The notes under the pieces were generated by a model. That model ran no database searches. It saw only the letters and a program-made list of their open reading frames with translations, and was not told where the DNA came from. The position numbers and the translations under genes are program-made. From assembly GCA_030549495.1 (NCBI GenBank), contig JAUIRK010000536.1:558001-622000 (forward strand): DNA of 64,000 nt, written 5' to 3'. Every line of letters begins with the position of its first letter. Within the stretch, counting starts at the first letter, position 1. The DNA is from Nectonema munidae (Eukaryota > Nematomorpha > Nectonematoida > Nectonematidae). Shown here one piece after another: positions 14,001 through 29,000 of this stretch.

Positions 14001-17000
14001 ATACCAACCCAGTAACCAAAAAAATCTTATTGGGGTCTAAATAAAAAAATGATTCGATCAGAGTGCGTAAATTTCTACTATATTCTCATTATCTTTAAAT
14101 TGGTCACTAGTATAAGAGGAAATTCATATGTCTAAAATTCATATAAATTGACAAAATAATTATAGTTGGGTTTAAATATTTTCAATATGATTCAATTGTT
14201 GGGGATTTTCAGCGTCTCCTTGATTCTAAATGAGAGGAAGGTGAAGTCAGCAAAGAAGAGGGGCTGCAGATCAGCGTAGGTGACTCAAGCACAAGAGCTT
14301 GTAGATGTAAGTAGAAGCATTGCCGTTATACGAGCTGTTTTAGTCAGCAAATGTTTCATTTAAATGAAAGAAAGGTGCGCGGATTTTGCGCACATAATCT
14401 AGGAAGAATGTCAGCGACAGAGACAGGAGGCCAGGCTGATCACAAGGTTCGATTACTTCAAGAAAGTTTAACGTTAGTTCTCTGTCTTAACCTAAGTGCC
14501 CTTTTAAGGCCCAATTGTTAACATACGGTCCTTTTCACAGACACAAACGGCTGTGTCGGAAATTTCTTGGCCTCCTAGCTGAATCTCACAAACGAAAAAA
14601 TCACGAATCCCATGATTTAATTTAAAAAAAGAAAGAAGTAAATAAAAAATTCGCATGTGATGCGAGCTTGTTAGTTGTTCTATATAATTTCGTACGTTAT
14701 TTATGCTATTATACAATGCCAATATTGAAATTCAAAATGGTTGCAGACTTGTCTATAGTGATAGTTTTTGTTATTTCCCTTGGGCAGCCGATATAGACAG
14801 GTTTGACTGATGAGTTAGGTTAAAAGTTAAGTAGCTAATTTTAGTAAGTATAACTCTATTATTTACCCTTCACAGGTGGTAGAAGAATCATTGTTCTTAT
14901 GATGCGTTACTTATATATTATTAACTCTCAAATTAAAAGAATTAATCCTATAAAACCTATTTTGATGTTTTATAGGGTGATGATGGTTTGCCCGGATTTA
15001 ATGGTGTTCCTGGCACGCCTGGTCTCCCAGGACTTAAAGGAAATGGTGGAATACCAGGAACTAGTTACTACGGAAGACCAGGACAAGGTATTCGCGGTCC
15101 TTCTGGTGATCCCGGAAGATCTGGACCTCCAGGACCAACAGGTCCGCCTGGATTTCCCGGTTAGCTATTCATCCTACTCCAATAGTTCGCTACCCACTTG
15201 TATTTTAAAATAATTTTTGCCCAGTTTTTTAGTACATCTTTTTTCTTTCTTATATGTCAATGCATTTAATTAAACTCTTTTAAAGTTGCGATGTCTCGAA
15301 AGAATATAATAGGTCAGCGCTATCGAATTATTCCTAGCAAAATCTTAATACTTTCTGGATTTGTTGCTGAAAAAATAAACATAAATAGTTTTAAATTAAA
15401 CAGTTACTTGAAGTTTTCAACGAGCTTAATTTTGGTACACTTGAAAATACCCCAATCAATTCTTCGTTAAAAATTGTTTAAAAATTTCAACCCTATCACT
15501 AAAAACTAGTCCAAAACAATTTTTATTGGAAGTTCTTATATTTTTATCTAGAACTTGATTTTTTCTATGCCGAGTCCACGAGTAATTTTTGATAAATTTT
15601 TTTTATTGTTTAAAAATTGATTTATTTTATAAATTAATAATTTGTAAATGTGAACTATGAAAAGACACAGTTTTTTAAAATCTTATATTCTTTTATTTTT
15701 TTTCAGCTCGTAACTCATTATCTCACAGGCGTACATATAGATTTTGTTTGAAAGACTTAAAAAAATAAAAAATTTTCTGTGTATTTAAAATCTTAAAAGC
15801 CTAAACCTTTATAAAAAATAAATCTACCATAAGATATCCCCATAAATTTAAAATCTCTTTTCTGTATTTTGACAAATTTAACCCTTATATGATATTTTCC
15901 TTTATTTGGGACTTTCTACATAATTATAGACGTTACTGATCCTTAAAATTAGGCTTTTCGTTATCAAAAATGGACGTTTTTGAGAAACACCGAGTAGCTT
16001 TTCTTATTTTAATGCAGTTTTACATTTATTTATATTTAATTAGTTTTCTATATGAATATTTTATACAACACTTGCATTTGTCATTTCATCATTTTTAATT
16101 TAAATTAAAATTTCTTTCAATAAAGAAATCAATAATATTTAAAGCAATCATTAATTTTGGTTCAATTATGGCTTTTGATCATTTTTTCTTGGTGTTTCCG
16201 TTTTTTTTTCAGTCTTCTTGATAATATTTGAGATTAATTTTGAATTTTTCTAAAAGATACATCAAGAACAAATTTAAATAACATGCCATATTTTTTAAGG
16301 AGAAATACTAAGTGTGAATCTAGAACCCGGATTTACAGGAAAAAAAGGAATGGCTGGGGATAATGGGTTTGATGGCATGCCTGGATTACCTGGCCTAGAT
16401 GGAATTCCAGGATCTCCAGGAATACCAGGAAACAAAGGAAAATCTTCTGAAGCAATTCCTGGTCCAGTAGGTAATGCGTGTTTATTCTTCTTTTAGAGAT
16501 ATAAAAACAGGATTTAAATGAACAAAAAAATTTAAGAATTTATCTGTTTATAGATTATTTATTTTAAAAAAAATTTAAAAAACTAAAAAAAAATTTGTAT
16601 AATTTTATAGAACAGAAATATTACATTGAAAAAATAATTAAATATAACTCATTTATTTATTAAAATGAAACACAAATTATAAATTCTTATTTTCCCTTAT
16701 TTTATAAATAGAAGAATGTTACAATGGAAGAAAAATAATATTTTAATATTTTTATAATAATATTTCAAAATTAAACAAAACTATATGAAAAATTTATTCA
16801 GCCTATGAAGGATTTGGATTACTGAGGTTGGGATTACCGAAATTTGACGTAATGTGACCATTTTTTTCATACCGATGACTGTGTTTATTTAGGTCTTCCT
16901 GGTAAGAGAGGAATCGAAGGCACTCCCGGATATGATGGTCTTCCAGGCTTGCCTGGTTCAAAGGGCAAACCAGGAGATGATGGAATGGATGGGCTTCCAG

Positions 17001-20000
17001 GTATGATTTTTTTTTACGTTTATTTGATAACCTTTTTACTGATGATGCTGCACATTATATTTAGGTTTTCCCGGTGACCCCGGTCCTTCATCTCAACAAA
17101 TAAATCCTGCTGGTTTACCAGGTCTTCCTGGAATGGATGGATTTCCAGGAATTCGAGGAGAACCAGGATTAGAAGGTAAATCCTTTTATAATTTTTTTAA
17201 ATAAGACGCTAAATTTCTGCCAATATATTAGCAGTAGTGATGTTCATAACGTTTAAAATGGGCTTCTCTGAATAATAATTCTCAATAACAATCTGTTCCC
17301 TCATTTTTCCTAAGTCCATTTTTTTTTATTTTGAAATACTATACTATGTAGGTATCATTTAAAAAATCATCAGTACATATTTTTTTTATTTTAAAAATCT
17401 CCAATTAACAACTTGATTAATGGGTTATCGAACACAGTCGACATGTGTCGACTTAAAAATGTGAATCGTCTGCGTTTATTAATGCTTTTTAAATTCATGG
17501 TATTGTGTAATGAATAAAGAAATGTAAACCAATAATGAAACTAAGATACAGGGATTTTGAGGAAATGAATGCTTCAAATTTTTATAATTCTTAAATCCAA
17601 AATAATGGGGCGAACTATTTGAAAAATCTTATGAAATGATAGCACAAGCTTATTCAGAAAAGTAATTTTAATCATTGTAGTACTCTTAATATAATTATAT
17701 ATAAATATTTCCTTAGGTTTACCTGGTTTAGATGGTTTTAGAGGAGAGATAGGATATCCTGGTCTTGATGGACTACCTGGATTGCCAGGTCTTCAAGGCC
17801 AAAAAGGAGAATCTGGAGAAAATTTTCCTGGGATCCCAGGCTTACAAGGTCAACCCGGAGAACCTGGATTACCTGGTAAGTTCTTTTTTATAATCTTGTG
17901 TAATCTGAATCATCAAATTTTATCTTTTTTATTGAAATTTTTGTGAAATTTATCAGTTATCAGTAAATTAATTAAAGTTTATAAATTCGATACTTCTATA
18001 TTTAATATTGTTTCATTATTCAAAAACTATTTTGACTTAATTTATTCTCTGAAAAATGTTTCATAAGATTATATTTAGGTATAACCTTCATTTTATAAAG
18101 TAGCGAGTTAAATGATAAAAGACTAAAAAGATTTTAAAGAACAAAAAAGAGAAAAATTAGGCATACCAAAAAATAATCTAAAAACGAATTATAATATAAG
18201 TTGAAAAAGGTTGATTTTAGAAATATTTTAATTCCTTTGTTTTACATTTTTTGAAATAACTTTAAATATAAATAAAATATAATGTTTGGAATAAAAAGAT
18301 GAAGTAATGATAAATCAGTTAATTTTGTTGAGCTATTGCACCACAAACAACCACAACAACCTTCCAGTTTGGTACCCGATGATGTAGTGTATAAATTTTA
18401 ACAATTTAAAAAAAATTCCGTTTTTTAAACAAGTGTAAGACATAAACTTAAAAATTTATATCACTGTTGAGTTTCAATCAAATATATATTTTTAAGCGAA
18501 TAGAAAAGCCAAGTTTTACTCATCGCGAATGCAAATATCATTATTTATAAATAATATATTTCACGCCCGTACGCAGTACTAAAAATTTGGGAAGGGGAGT
18601 CTTATTCCCAAAAATCTAATAAAGCTGACCTAATTATATAAGATCACAGTATAAGTCAAAACATCAGGATCAAATAGGAAGCAAACAAAACAACATTAAA
18701 ATTCAAATTAAAACAATGTTTAAGTTTTTTTCTTTTTTAAATATAAATTAAACAACTTCCATAAATTTTTTAGGTTGAAAGAAATGTTATGATATATGCG
18801 ATTTAGTGTGTTAATAATATTAGCATAAGGACAAGCTAGATACATTATTGCTAGAACAGAGAAGCTATGACATTTGTTTTCACTACACCATTCTAGAATA
18901 TCTTTTTTAAGTGATAATATTTATTAATTTTCATATACATCGATGCACAAACAATAAAGATGGAACTCTAGAATTTGAACTAGATGTTACAAAAGTTTCA
19001 TTATTTGATTTATGGCATTTAATTTAGAAGTTGAAGTTAAATTTCTTTGATTGGCTTCAAAAAAAATCCATTCAAGGAATATGGAATTTTTGATTCAGTT
19101 TTTCTTTGCTCATATTTTTTTTTTGACGACTACACCATTAAAAATTGTTGATATAAGATTTTATTCGTTTAGCTCTAGATTCTGCTCCAGGTGAAAAAGG
19201 TCTTTCAGGATTACCAGGTAAAAGAGGGAGGAGAGGAAAAATTGGAGAGTCTGGTCTACCCGGTTTTTCGGGACTCGATGGTCTTCCAGGTAGACCTGGT
19301 GTTGATGGCGAAGATGGCTTGCCTGGATATCCTGGATTGAAAGGTTTTTCTTTTGAAAGGGAATTATAATTCCATATTTTTGAAATAATAATCCAATTTA
19401 GGTGCGAAAGGCATGCCTGGTGATTTTGGAGATTCAGGATCTATAGGTCCTTCTGGCATGAATGGTCTTCCAGGACCTGCCGGTATACCAGGAGAAAAAG
19501 GACATACTTTTGGTGGAGCGCCCGGTTTACCTGGATATAAAGGTTTCCTTACCCTTTAACATTCATACATCAAATTTCATTTCATTTTGTTAACTAATTC
19601 AAGGTCAAGCTGGTGAAATGGGCAAAGATGGTACTCCAGGATTTCCAGGAAGTCCCGGTGAAGATGGATTTCCTGGTCTTCCAGGTTACCAAGGAAACCC
19701 AGGAAATGATGGCTACCCTGGGTTGCCTGGACAAGATGGTATGCTTTTATACGCATATTATAGGACCTTCGGTGATCAGTAATTTCACTTTTACACATTT
19801 TCACTCATGAAATTCAAAATAATGTTTGAAATCTTATAATAATAATAATAAGAAGAAGAAAATATAATTATTAATTCTTTTTATTCAAGTTTTGTAACTA
19901 TTCTTGTTAGTTAATTTTTAGCTAGATCGATGGTTATTAGGAATCAAATTTGCTAGAAGTAAAATTGCTAGTCAATTTACTTGGAACCCAAAATTTTTAG

Positions 20001-23000
20001 TAATATATTTTTTATTTTTTAGGCGAGAACGGTTTAAAGGGTTTACATGGAGACGCTGGGGATGGCTTTCCTGGACTTCCAGGAAAAGATGGCTCTGTTG
20101 GAGCTGGTGGTTTGGACGGATTACCTGGAACTTCTGGAGAACCCGGCCTCCCTGGATTGGAAGGTTCTCCTGGGCTTCCTGGTTTGCCCGGTGAAATGGT
20201 TATTCTTTTTCTCACCTTTTTTAATTTCGAAAAATTAACTTTAATATATTTTTTAGTTATCCTATTTTTCCATTCTTATGACCTATGTTTCATGGAATTT
20301 AAGTAAACTTTCTGAATTTTCTTGAAAGAAAAGCGAAATGTAGATAGAGAAAAAAATAGTATAAAAGTCTAAAAGATAATGAGCGTAAATTGCTGTGATT
20401 TTGAAGTTATTTTCGTGCCGAATTCCGTGATTGTAACTATTTTAAACAAGGTTCATTTATTCCTCTTCGTGTATTATGTTCATTTATGAGTTTACACTCC
20501 TTCAAAATCGATCCAATAAAAGAAATTAAATTTCACATTTTTTAACAAAACTTTAATAAAGTTTGATGATGTGTTCCAACCCTATAATTTCTGGTATCGA
20601 AAAAGTTTCCATTTTCTTACTTACTATAAAACCTAAAACATAGAAGTTTTCAAGTATTAAGTATCCATTTTAACAAAATACCATATAAAATCGTCTATCG
20701 TCGTCGCTTAGATATTTTATCCCATAATATAAATTTATCATATATCTCGTGTGTTAATCAAATTTATTTTTTGAGAGACCGCTCGTATTAAAAAAAACCT
20801 TTTTTGAATATTTGACACTCACCTGCAATTTTCTAATGTGTTATTTTTTTATACAAATTATACAAATTCCTCAAACCATTAAACTTTTTTTTACTTTCTT
20901 TTTCTCCTATGTAGTAAATTAAATTATAACTTACATTAATTTTAAATATAAAAAATTTCTGTTCTTTACCACGCAAACTTAAAATTATCCAGAAATTTGC
21001 ATCATATATGAGTATATAGGGTAAACAACAAGTTAATTATTTAGTTAGTAATAGCGAGTCGCAATAGATTTGAGCATTAAAGGGGTTCAAACCAACAAGT
21101 TGCTATAAAATTACTTCAACCGCAAAAGACCAGCGTAGATATGCGAATCGTAAAAAGTTTAAAACAAGATTATATTATTCAAAAAATTTCAATTTTAGGG
21201 AGAACACGGGGAAGATGGGTTACCTGGAATTCCTGGGAAAGATGGTATTCCTGGATATCCAGGAGAAAAAGGCGATGACTATTTTTCTCCTGGAATAGTT
21301 GGTTCACCTGGACCAATTGGAGATCCTGGTTATGATGGCAATCCTGGATTGCAAGGCCCTCCTGGATTTTCTGGAAAACCCGGACTCCCGGGCTTAAAAG
21401 GAACTAAAGGCGAGATGGGAGGTGTTGGTTTGCCCGGATTCGGTAAGACGACAGCTTTTATGTGTAAATTGAGGAAAGATCAAACATTGCTACACTTTTC
21501 AGGTGGCTTGATTAATTTTTTTATTAATAGACACTTAGTTTCAATGAGATCTATAAACTGATTGCTTGTTAATGCTTTCTCTAATTAATTATAAGCAAGC
21601 ACATACCCTGAGAACATCGATGAGCTATTTATTAAAAATTATGTTTAAAAGATTTTTAACTAAAATAAAATTTCCATTTTAAGAATGTATATAGAAATTT
21701 TTGAAATTACTTCTATCTATACCTGATTTCTGAAAAAAGTTATTTTGCAAAACGGACTTTTCACCATTTCACATTTTCAATTTTATAGATTGGTTCCTTT
21801 GCTTTTCTATTTTTCGTTTGCTCCGTATCGTTGTTTTTCTGTATCACCAACCCATGCAATTTGCGATCAAGCTGAACGATGAAGAATTGAGTAAGAAAAA
21901 AGTTATTTAGAAATAAGCCCTAATTTGTCACTTCTATCATCAACATCATCATCATCCATTTTGCCTTCTAGGCCTGGTTATTGTTCCCAAAGAGTCGGGG
22001 TCAACCAGTTTCCTGCAACAACTACGCCATTTCATTCTTTCTTTAGCATCACTTCGCACAAGATTTCTTTTTTTCATATCGTGGTGAATCACTTCATTCC
22101 ATGCTTTCTTTGGTCTTCATCTTTCCATCAATCAATTCATCTTTTATCTTCTTTACAACGTTCCCTTCGGACATCCTTTCGACAAGACCAAACCAACGTA
22201 ATCTATTCTCTTCTAAATGCACTTCTATATCCTCAATTCTAATTTTCTTTCTCAACACATCGTTGGCAATCCTATCTTTCAGCGTTTTTCCGCACATCAT
22301 CCTAATCATTCTCATCTCAGTTGTTTGTAGCCTTCTCGTGTCAGCCTTCTTCATCACCCAGCATTCAGAACCGTAACAAATCGTACTTCTAACGCAAACT
22401 TTATACAGTCTTGCTTTTAGTTCGTCAGATAAAAAATTTCCACGCAGTTAATTCCTTGAACTTTTTCCAACCTAGACGTATTCGCGCTCTTACACTACTA
22501 GAAACATCACTGCTGCAATTGATCATATCGCTTAAATAACAGAAATCATTAACAACATCGAACGTATCATCTCCTAATTTGACTTTTTCAACAAGAGTAC
22601 TTACGCTGTCTCCATTTTTGCACTTTCTACAAACAAAGCCACTCACTGCAGAAAGAGCCCTTTATAGAGGAACATCTTTTGTGTCTTAATTTGTCACTTC
22701 TATGATAAATTTTAATTCTTTTAACTTATTTCAATTCAGATGAGTATTTGTTTTTTACTTTTTAATATAATCTGCCTAGTTTTGAATTGTTTACGGTGTA
22801 GTATATCTTCGGCATTTCAAGCATAGACTTAATGATTCATCTTTTGCTTCAATCCGGATCTTTTATTGGTAGCAGTTGGTTTCCGATAAAGCTATGAATA
22901 AATTTTTTTTATTACTTACCGAAATAATAAATATCACAAATACATGTAATTAAAAAAATTAGCATACTAAAAATGAGATGCTTTTTTTTATAAATTAAAA

Positions 23001-26000
23001 TAAATATTAAAATGAGAAATAGTTTTTTCAAGTCCTTTTTTTGAATTTATAAAATAGGAGAATGAAAAATTCTATATCTTTCAGGATTTTATTTTTAAAG
23101 CCTCCAATATTATCCACTTATATCATTAGAAATGAAATATAAAACTTCTAAAATCATTCCATTTTTTTTTCTATATGGGAAATCAAATGTTGAGCTTTTC
23201 GATAGTCTTTTTCAAAATCAATTGAAAGTAATCACTTTTCTATTACTTTTCATATTTTGTATGAAGTAGAACTATTTAGTTGCAAAAAATGTCTACACAA
23301 CCGTCATAATCTTATTATTTCATGGACATAATTTTTCGCATATTTTTGGAATAAATTATTCATACCAAAAAAAAAGTTCTTGACAAACATCAAATGGACT
23401 TAACTTTTTAATTCTCCAGTACACTTAGATTTTTTTATCAAATCGTTTTATACAACTACTTTGGCCAGGGGTCCGCAAACTTTTTAACCCGTAAACCCCT
23501 TCATACATTTATTAGCTTTCTCCTCGACCCCTAGACAAGTTTAATAAAAATATGAAATGATTTTTGCATTTCTAATGATGAGCAATAATACATGAATATT
23601 TACCTTGTATCACGTCTTGATTAACCCTATCAGTATAGCTCATAGATTTAATTACCCACTTAGTCTGCAGTATGACTGTGGTATCTTCTTCTTCTTCTGC
23701 AGCTTTACCAATTTCTATATGGGATCGCTGTTTGCGATGAGTATCTTCCATCTTCTCCTGTCCAAAGCCAGTTCGCAGTCTTTTTTCAAGTCAATCTTCT
23801 TCTTCCTGCCTTCAACTACAACACAATCCATCCATCTCATCTTTGATCTTCCCCTTCTTCTTTTGCCTTCTACATCTTGCTCCATCATCTTTCTCTCAAT
23901 ACTTTCTTCACCTTTTCTAAAGACATGGCCAAACCATCTCAAGCGCTCTTCTTCCATCTTATTCCCCATTCTTGTGACTTTGACACTTTTCCTAATGTGG
24001 TATCTGGAGTATATATTCTGAAGCACAACTTAAAAAATGAGTAAAAAAGCGTAAATATGTTTTAACAGGAAAATTCCTGAAATTAACCAAGCTTTATACC
24101 ATCCAAGTTTTTGCTTGAAAGGCAAATATATTGGCAGTGTAAATTTCTATTTTTGTTGATTATTTAAATCGCTTAAATAATTTTTTGATTTTTGTTAAAT
24201 TTTTTCCTCAATATTAAAACTTTTTGTTAAGGCAATGGTTCACCCGGGCGAGATGGATATCCTGGAAATCCTGGACTACCTGGTGTAAAAGGACAAAAAG
24301 GCCCAAATGGTGATGACGGGTATCCTGGCTTGCCTGGTAAGACGATTCACCATCATAAACTTTGGATCTTATATTCTCATTAAATGTATATAATTAAAAT
24401 CTCGAATTTTGGCGAATTAAAGATAAAGGTATCATATGGTGTGTTTTTCATATGATACCTTTAGCAAAAATAGGTTCATGATAAGTTTTACATATGTGGA
24501 GATCTTCATCTAAAACAGATACGGTTAGGGTACCCCTAATATTTTATTACAAGTCTAAATATCGATAAAATTTAAAAAACAGATATGGAAATATATGTAT
24601 TTTAATTTTGTTTAAATAAGACTAACTATATATAATCTTGTAATTTATTCATTAAACATTTTTTCATTCGCTTTCAAAAGCAAAATCATTGATTAATTTT
24701 GATACACCAAGTGCAAAGTACAGATTATATATTATTTTTGAGTAAATCAAGTATAATATATAATCAAAATATGCTTCCATTAAATTTGTATCATCCTCTC
24801 AATATCCATAACAAACTATACTTTTGCGTTGACTACAATCATGTCCCAATTTTTTAAAGCCATTATTTTTCATAAATGGCTATTTCTTTATTTTGCTCGG
24901 TTTCTTACTGTTGTGCCGTTTTTTCAATTTAGGCATCAGTGGTGAGCCTGGTGAACAAGGCTACAATGGGCAACCAGGTCTTAGCGGAATAAATGGTACT
25001 AAAGGACCTAGAGGTGAACCTGGATATCCCGGCGTATCTGGAAACGTGATTCCCGGATTACAAGGCCCACCTGGGTTACAGGGAATGGATGGCTTTCCTG
25101 GATTAAGAGGAAACAAAGGAGAAAGAGGTATCATTAAATGCTTGTTTTCTAGAATGCAGTATAAATCGGGTATAACAAATCTCTAAGACCAAAATTACAA
25201 AATAACCAAAATTCGTTATATTCTCTCTCAGTTTAAATGTTAGAAACGGCAAAACTATAGAGCTATGATTCTTAACTTTTTGAAATAACGGACCACTTCC
25301 AAAAGTCTATTTAAATTTTGGACCCCTTAATTAAAAACATATCAAATGTAAACACTATGTGTACTTTTAGTACAGTTAATCAATCAATTTTACGATTGTT
25401 TGCGTATAAAGCTGGAGTCTGGTCAAGTATTGCAACTATAAAGAACATGCTCACTATATTTTCCTACTGTTTTTAATTTTGTTCATTTCTTAGCCTTGAA
25501 CCTACTTTTATATTTCCTACTATCTCTTTTTAAGTGTTTTAATTCAGTTTAGTTCTTCAAAATAATTTTATTTATAATGTAAATTAAAAAAAATTGTAGA
25601 TAAGGATTTTTATTTTAATGTAAAGTTTGTTCTTCTTGGTCTTGAATTGTGTTGGGCACTGCAATCCGTACGTCATCTTTCACATTTGGTTTAGATTTAT
25701 TGTTTTAATAGTAAGAAGTGCTGAAAATGCTGATTCATAAAGATAAGTAGTAACAAAGAGAATGAGAACATTATAGCTTTCTTTGATAAAAAAGTGTAGG
25801 CTTCTAATGTTATTTTTAGACTTTTACTTGACAAGTTTTACTCATTGAATTTTTTTATAATGAAAAACTTTCTACCCCCTGAGGGGCAGCAATTCATCCC
25901 TTAAGTGACCGTGGACCCGATGTAAAAAACCACTGCTCAGCATCAGACAAAATTAAGAATTATTTTTAGAAAGATATTTTATTTAAGATTCTCTTAAAAC

Positions 26001-29000
26001 CATCAATTTTGTTGTTTTTTCTTTCTTTGTATTAACAACTGTTTTAGTATTTCTCTTTTTGTGAACAAAAAGGTTGAATAGCCTCAAAATCTATCTTAAA
26101 ATTTGGATTTTTTTTAATTAAAATCAATAATTGTTAATAAATTGATCTGTACAATTGAATTAGTATGTTTTAAAACTAAATAAAATGAAAACCACACGAA
26201 TTTTTTATTATATTCTAAATAAAATTTTCCTTCCAAAAAGTTCTTTGTTATAATTAGAATTTTGTTATAACAGGTGTTTGAAAAAAATTTGCTATATAAT
26301 AAAAAGATATTTTGTAAACGATATCTACTGTATCATCTCTATTTGGATCTGGAATATGTTATTCAGGATATTAAAAATTTCTCATTATTGTTTTGATTGG
26401 CTAACATTGACCGGTCCAAGAGCCCAAAGATCTTGTATTAATCCTACAAATTCTGTTTCATGACATGAGTTATTTTTAGAAAAACTGTACTAGTTTTTTA
26501 AGGCAAAAACGAACTATTTTTTAGTAAATTATTTTTTACTTAATATTTTGTATATGTTATTTTACGCTTGTAAAAATTTTCCCCTCTTGTACTTTAGGTT
26601 ACAAAGGTTCAAAAGGATTTCCAGGTTTGGATGGGTTACCCGGTTTCTCTACTCCTGGCAGTCATGGCCTTCAAGGTGCTCCTGGCTATCAAGGATATCC
26701 TGGTGTTCCAGGACCGAAAGGAAAAAAAGGAAATCCTGGTGAAATGGGCTTAGATGGATATCCCGGATCAAAGGGTATGTCTGGGGAACCTGGAGTAAGC
26801 ACACAAACATACCGTAGCTACGGACCAAAAGGCATGCCAGGTAACTTATTTTTTGTTTTATTCCTTGATGTCCAAATTTAGGCAGATGAATTGGAATTCG
26901 CGCGAGTTTTTTTTCATCGTTACTTTCTTTTTAATTTTTGTGTGGCATTGTTCTAAGTTTTATTTTTTTATTTCCATTTTAAAGTTTATTGTTTTGCTGT
27001 ATTAACTTTAAAAATTGTGCAAAAAATAAAATTATGATTGAAGTGATTTCTGTGTCATTAATAGAATTGATAAAAGCCTAAGTGGTTTCCTAAAGAATAA
27101 AAAAATGAGTAAAAAAAACTCAATCAATTTTACGATTGGTTTCTTATAAAGCTGGAGTCTGGTCAAGTATTGCAACTATAAAGAACATGCTCACTATATT
27201 TTCCTACTGTTTTTAATTTTGTTCATTTCTTAGCCTTGAACCTACTTTTATATTTCCTACTATCTCTTTTTAAGTGTTTTAATTCAGTTTAGTTAACTTC
27301 AAAATAATTTTATTTATAATGTAAATTAAAATAAATTGTAGATAAGGTTCATATGAAATATGAATATTTCTCCATTTTAGGTCTTCCAGGAATGACTGGA
27401 CCTCAAGGCTTACCCGGTCCTCTGCCTCCCATGAATCAAATTGGGCAAAAGGGCATAAAAAAAAGATATGAGAATATTTAGTGGAAAAGTTGGAGTCAAA
27501 AAAAATAACCGCTATTTTTCAAGTGAGACAAATCAAACTAAAGTCATGAACTCAGGATTTGGAGTGAAATAGTACCATATGTATAACTAGCCAAATGTGT
27601 CTAACAATTGAGACAGTTTTCTAATTTAATATATTGTACATAAGTTCTACGTGTTATAAATTTAATCACGATATACAATTTGAGCAATTAGGTCTTTAAT
27701 ACGAACCGCGTAATATCCTTTTTTGATAAAAACAATTCTTAGTGTTTGTAATAGAATTTCAGAATAAGTAGTGTTTCATTCCTGTGAATGAGTTTCGTCA
27801 ATATAGAGTGCAAAAATGTCTTCTACTATATGTTGTTATTCCTATTTCTTTGTACAAAATGAAAGAAATCAAACAGTTAACCGTATAACTGTTCTCCTTA
27901 CAAAAAAAAAAGATTTATTTTATCAAAAAAAAATATTTTAAATTTTGAAAATCACCACGAAATTTTTGCAGTAAAAGAAAAAAATTAGATAAAATCGATT
28001 TTTTAATCGATAAAAACATATTTTTATGAATTTAAAGAGGATTTTGAAAAGTCACTTGACATTTTGAACGATCATGGAAGATTTAGGTAAAAAGCTATAC
28101 CCATTTCATTTCATTATCTAGCGCCATAATTTGCAACTAAATTTTCATGAACAACTTGAAGCAAGTTTCCTTAATAACTGATATAGCTATTTTGGGGTTG
28201 TTTCATGAATAAAGATTTATGATTGAATTACTTTTGCCCCTTATTATTTAAAAATTAATTTTCATACATAATTTATCAAAGCAATTATTTTGTGCAGTCA
28301 CAAGATAATTGGTTTGATAATAATAGATTTGCTTGTAAACTGATAGAATAAAACTTGTAAAGTTGTCTTAGAACGAAAATCATTTGTGATCAATGCAATG
28401 AGCTTTGATCGATCCCATTTTATATTTCTTTTGTTACACTTTTTTTTTTAAATATTTTGAAAATTCGCCTTTTCTTCCAAACTTTGATGGAAGTATACTC
28501 ATTTATATTTCAAATTCTATGATGTGTATATTCTATTCCGCCACCTGCTTGTTATTATGTCAAGAACATTCTAAAAAATTTGCGAATATTATTTATTTAA
28601 TTACTATTCTGAGTTTTTTAAAAAACTTTATTTTATAAAAAATGAGCATTACATTTTTATTACTAGGTCATTTGCGAAAAAAATACATAAAATATTTTTT
28701 AAGGATCTTTGTTGAGGATTAACCCATTCGTCTTTCGCTTCGTTCGAGACAGATCTGATTCTAGGTATTCAAAATTATTTTTACCCTCAACGATCATTGT
28801 AACATTTAATCTAGGTACTCTGAAAGATCATTGGTACACTCAAATATCATTGATATTAAATAGTAGGAGCGTATATATCATTTATTACTTTTTGAAAAAG
28901 TTTATTCTATAAACTGTAACTGGATATTTATCCACAAAAATATTCAATGAAATCTCCTCTCCTAGTTAATTTTTTTTAAAGGTTTTATATTTACTATTTT

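Larger units (their letters stand above)
21443..24231. other. Collagen intron, 2.8 kb, carrying two LINE relics
   Basis: Intron between exons 21 and 22. Outside the LINE and hAT pieces it is AT-rich with nothing recognised. Confidence 0.5.

Noticed and set aside
27384-27480. Functional extra collagen exon
   Set aside because: It has an acceptor and coding identical to exon 26, but an in-frame stop follows and no GT in the right phase exists.
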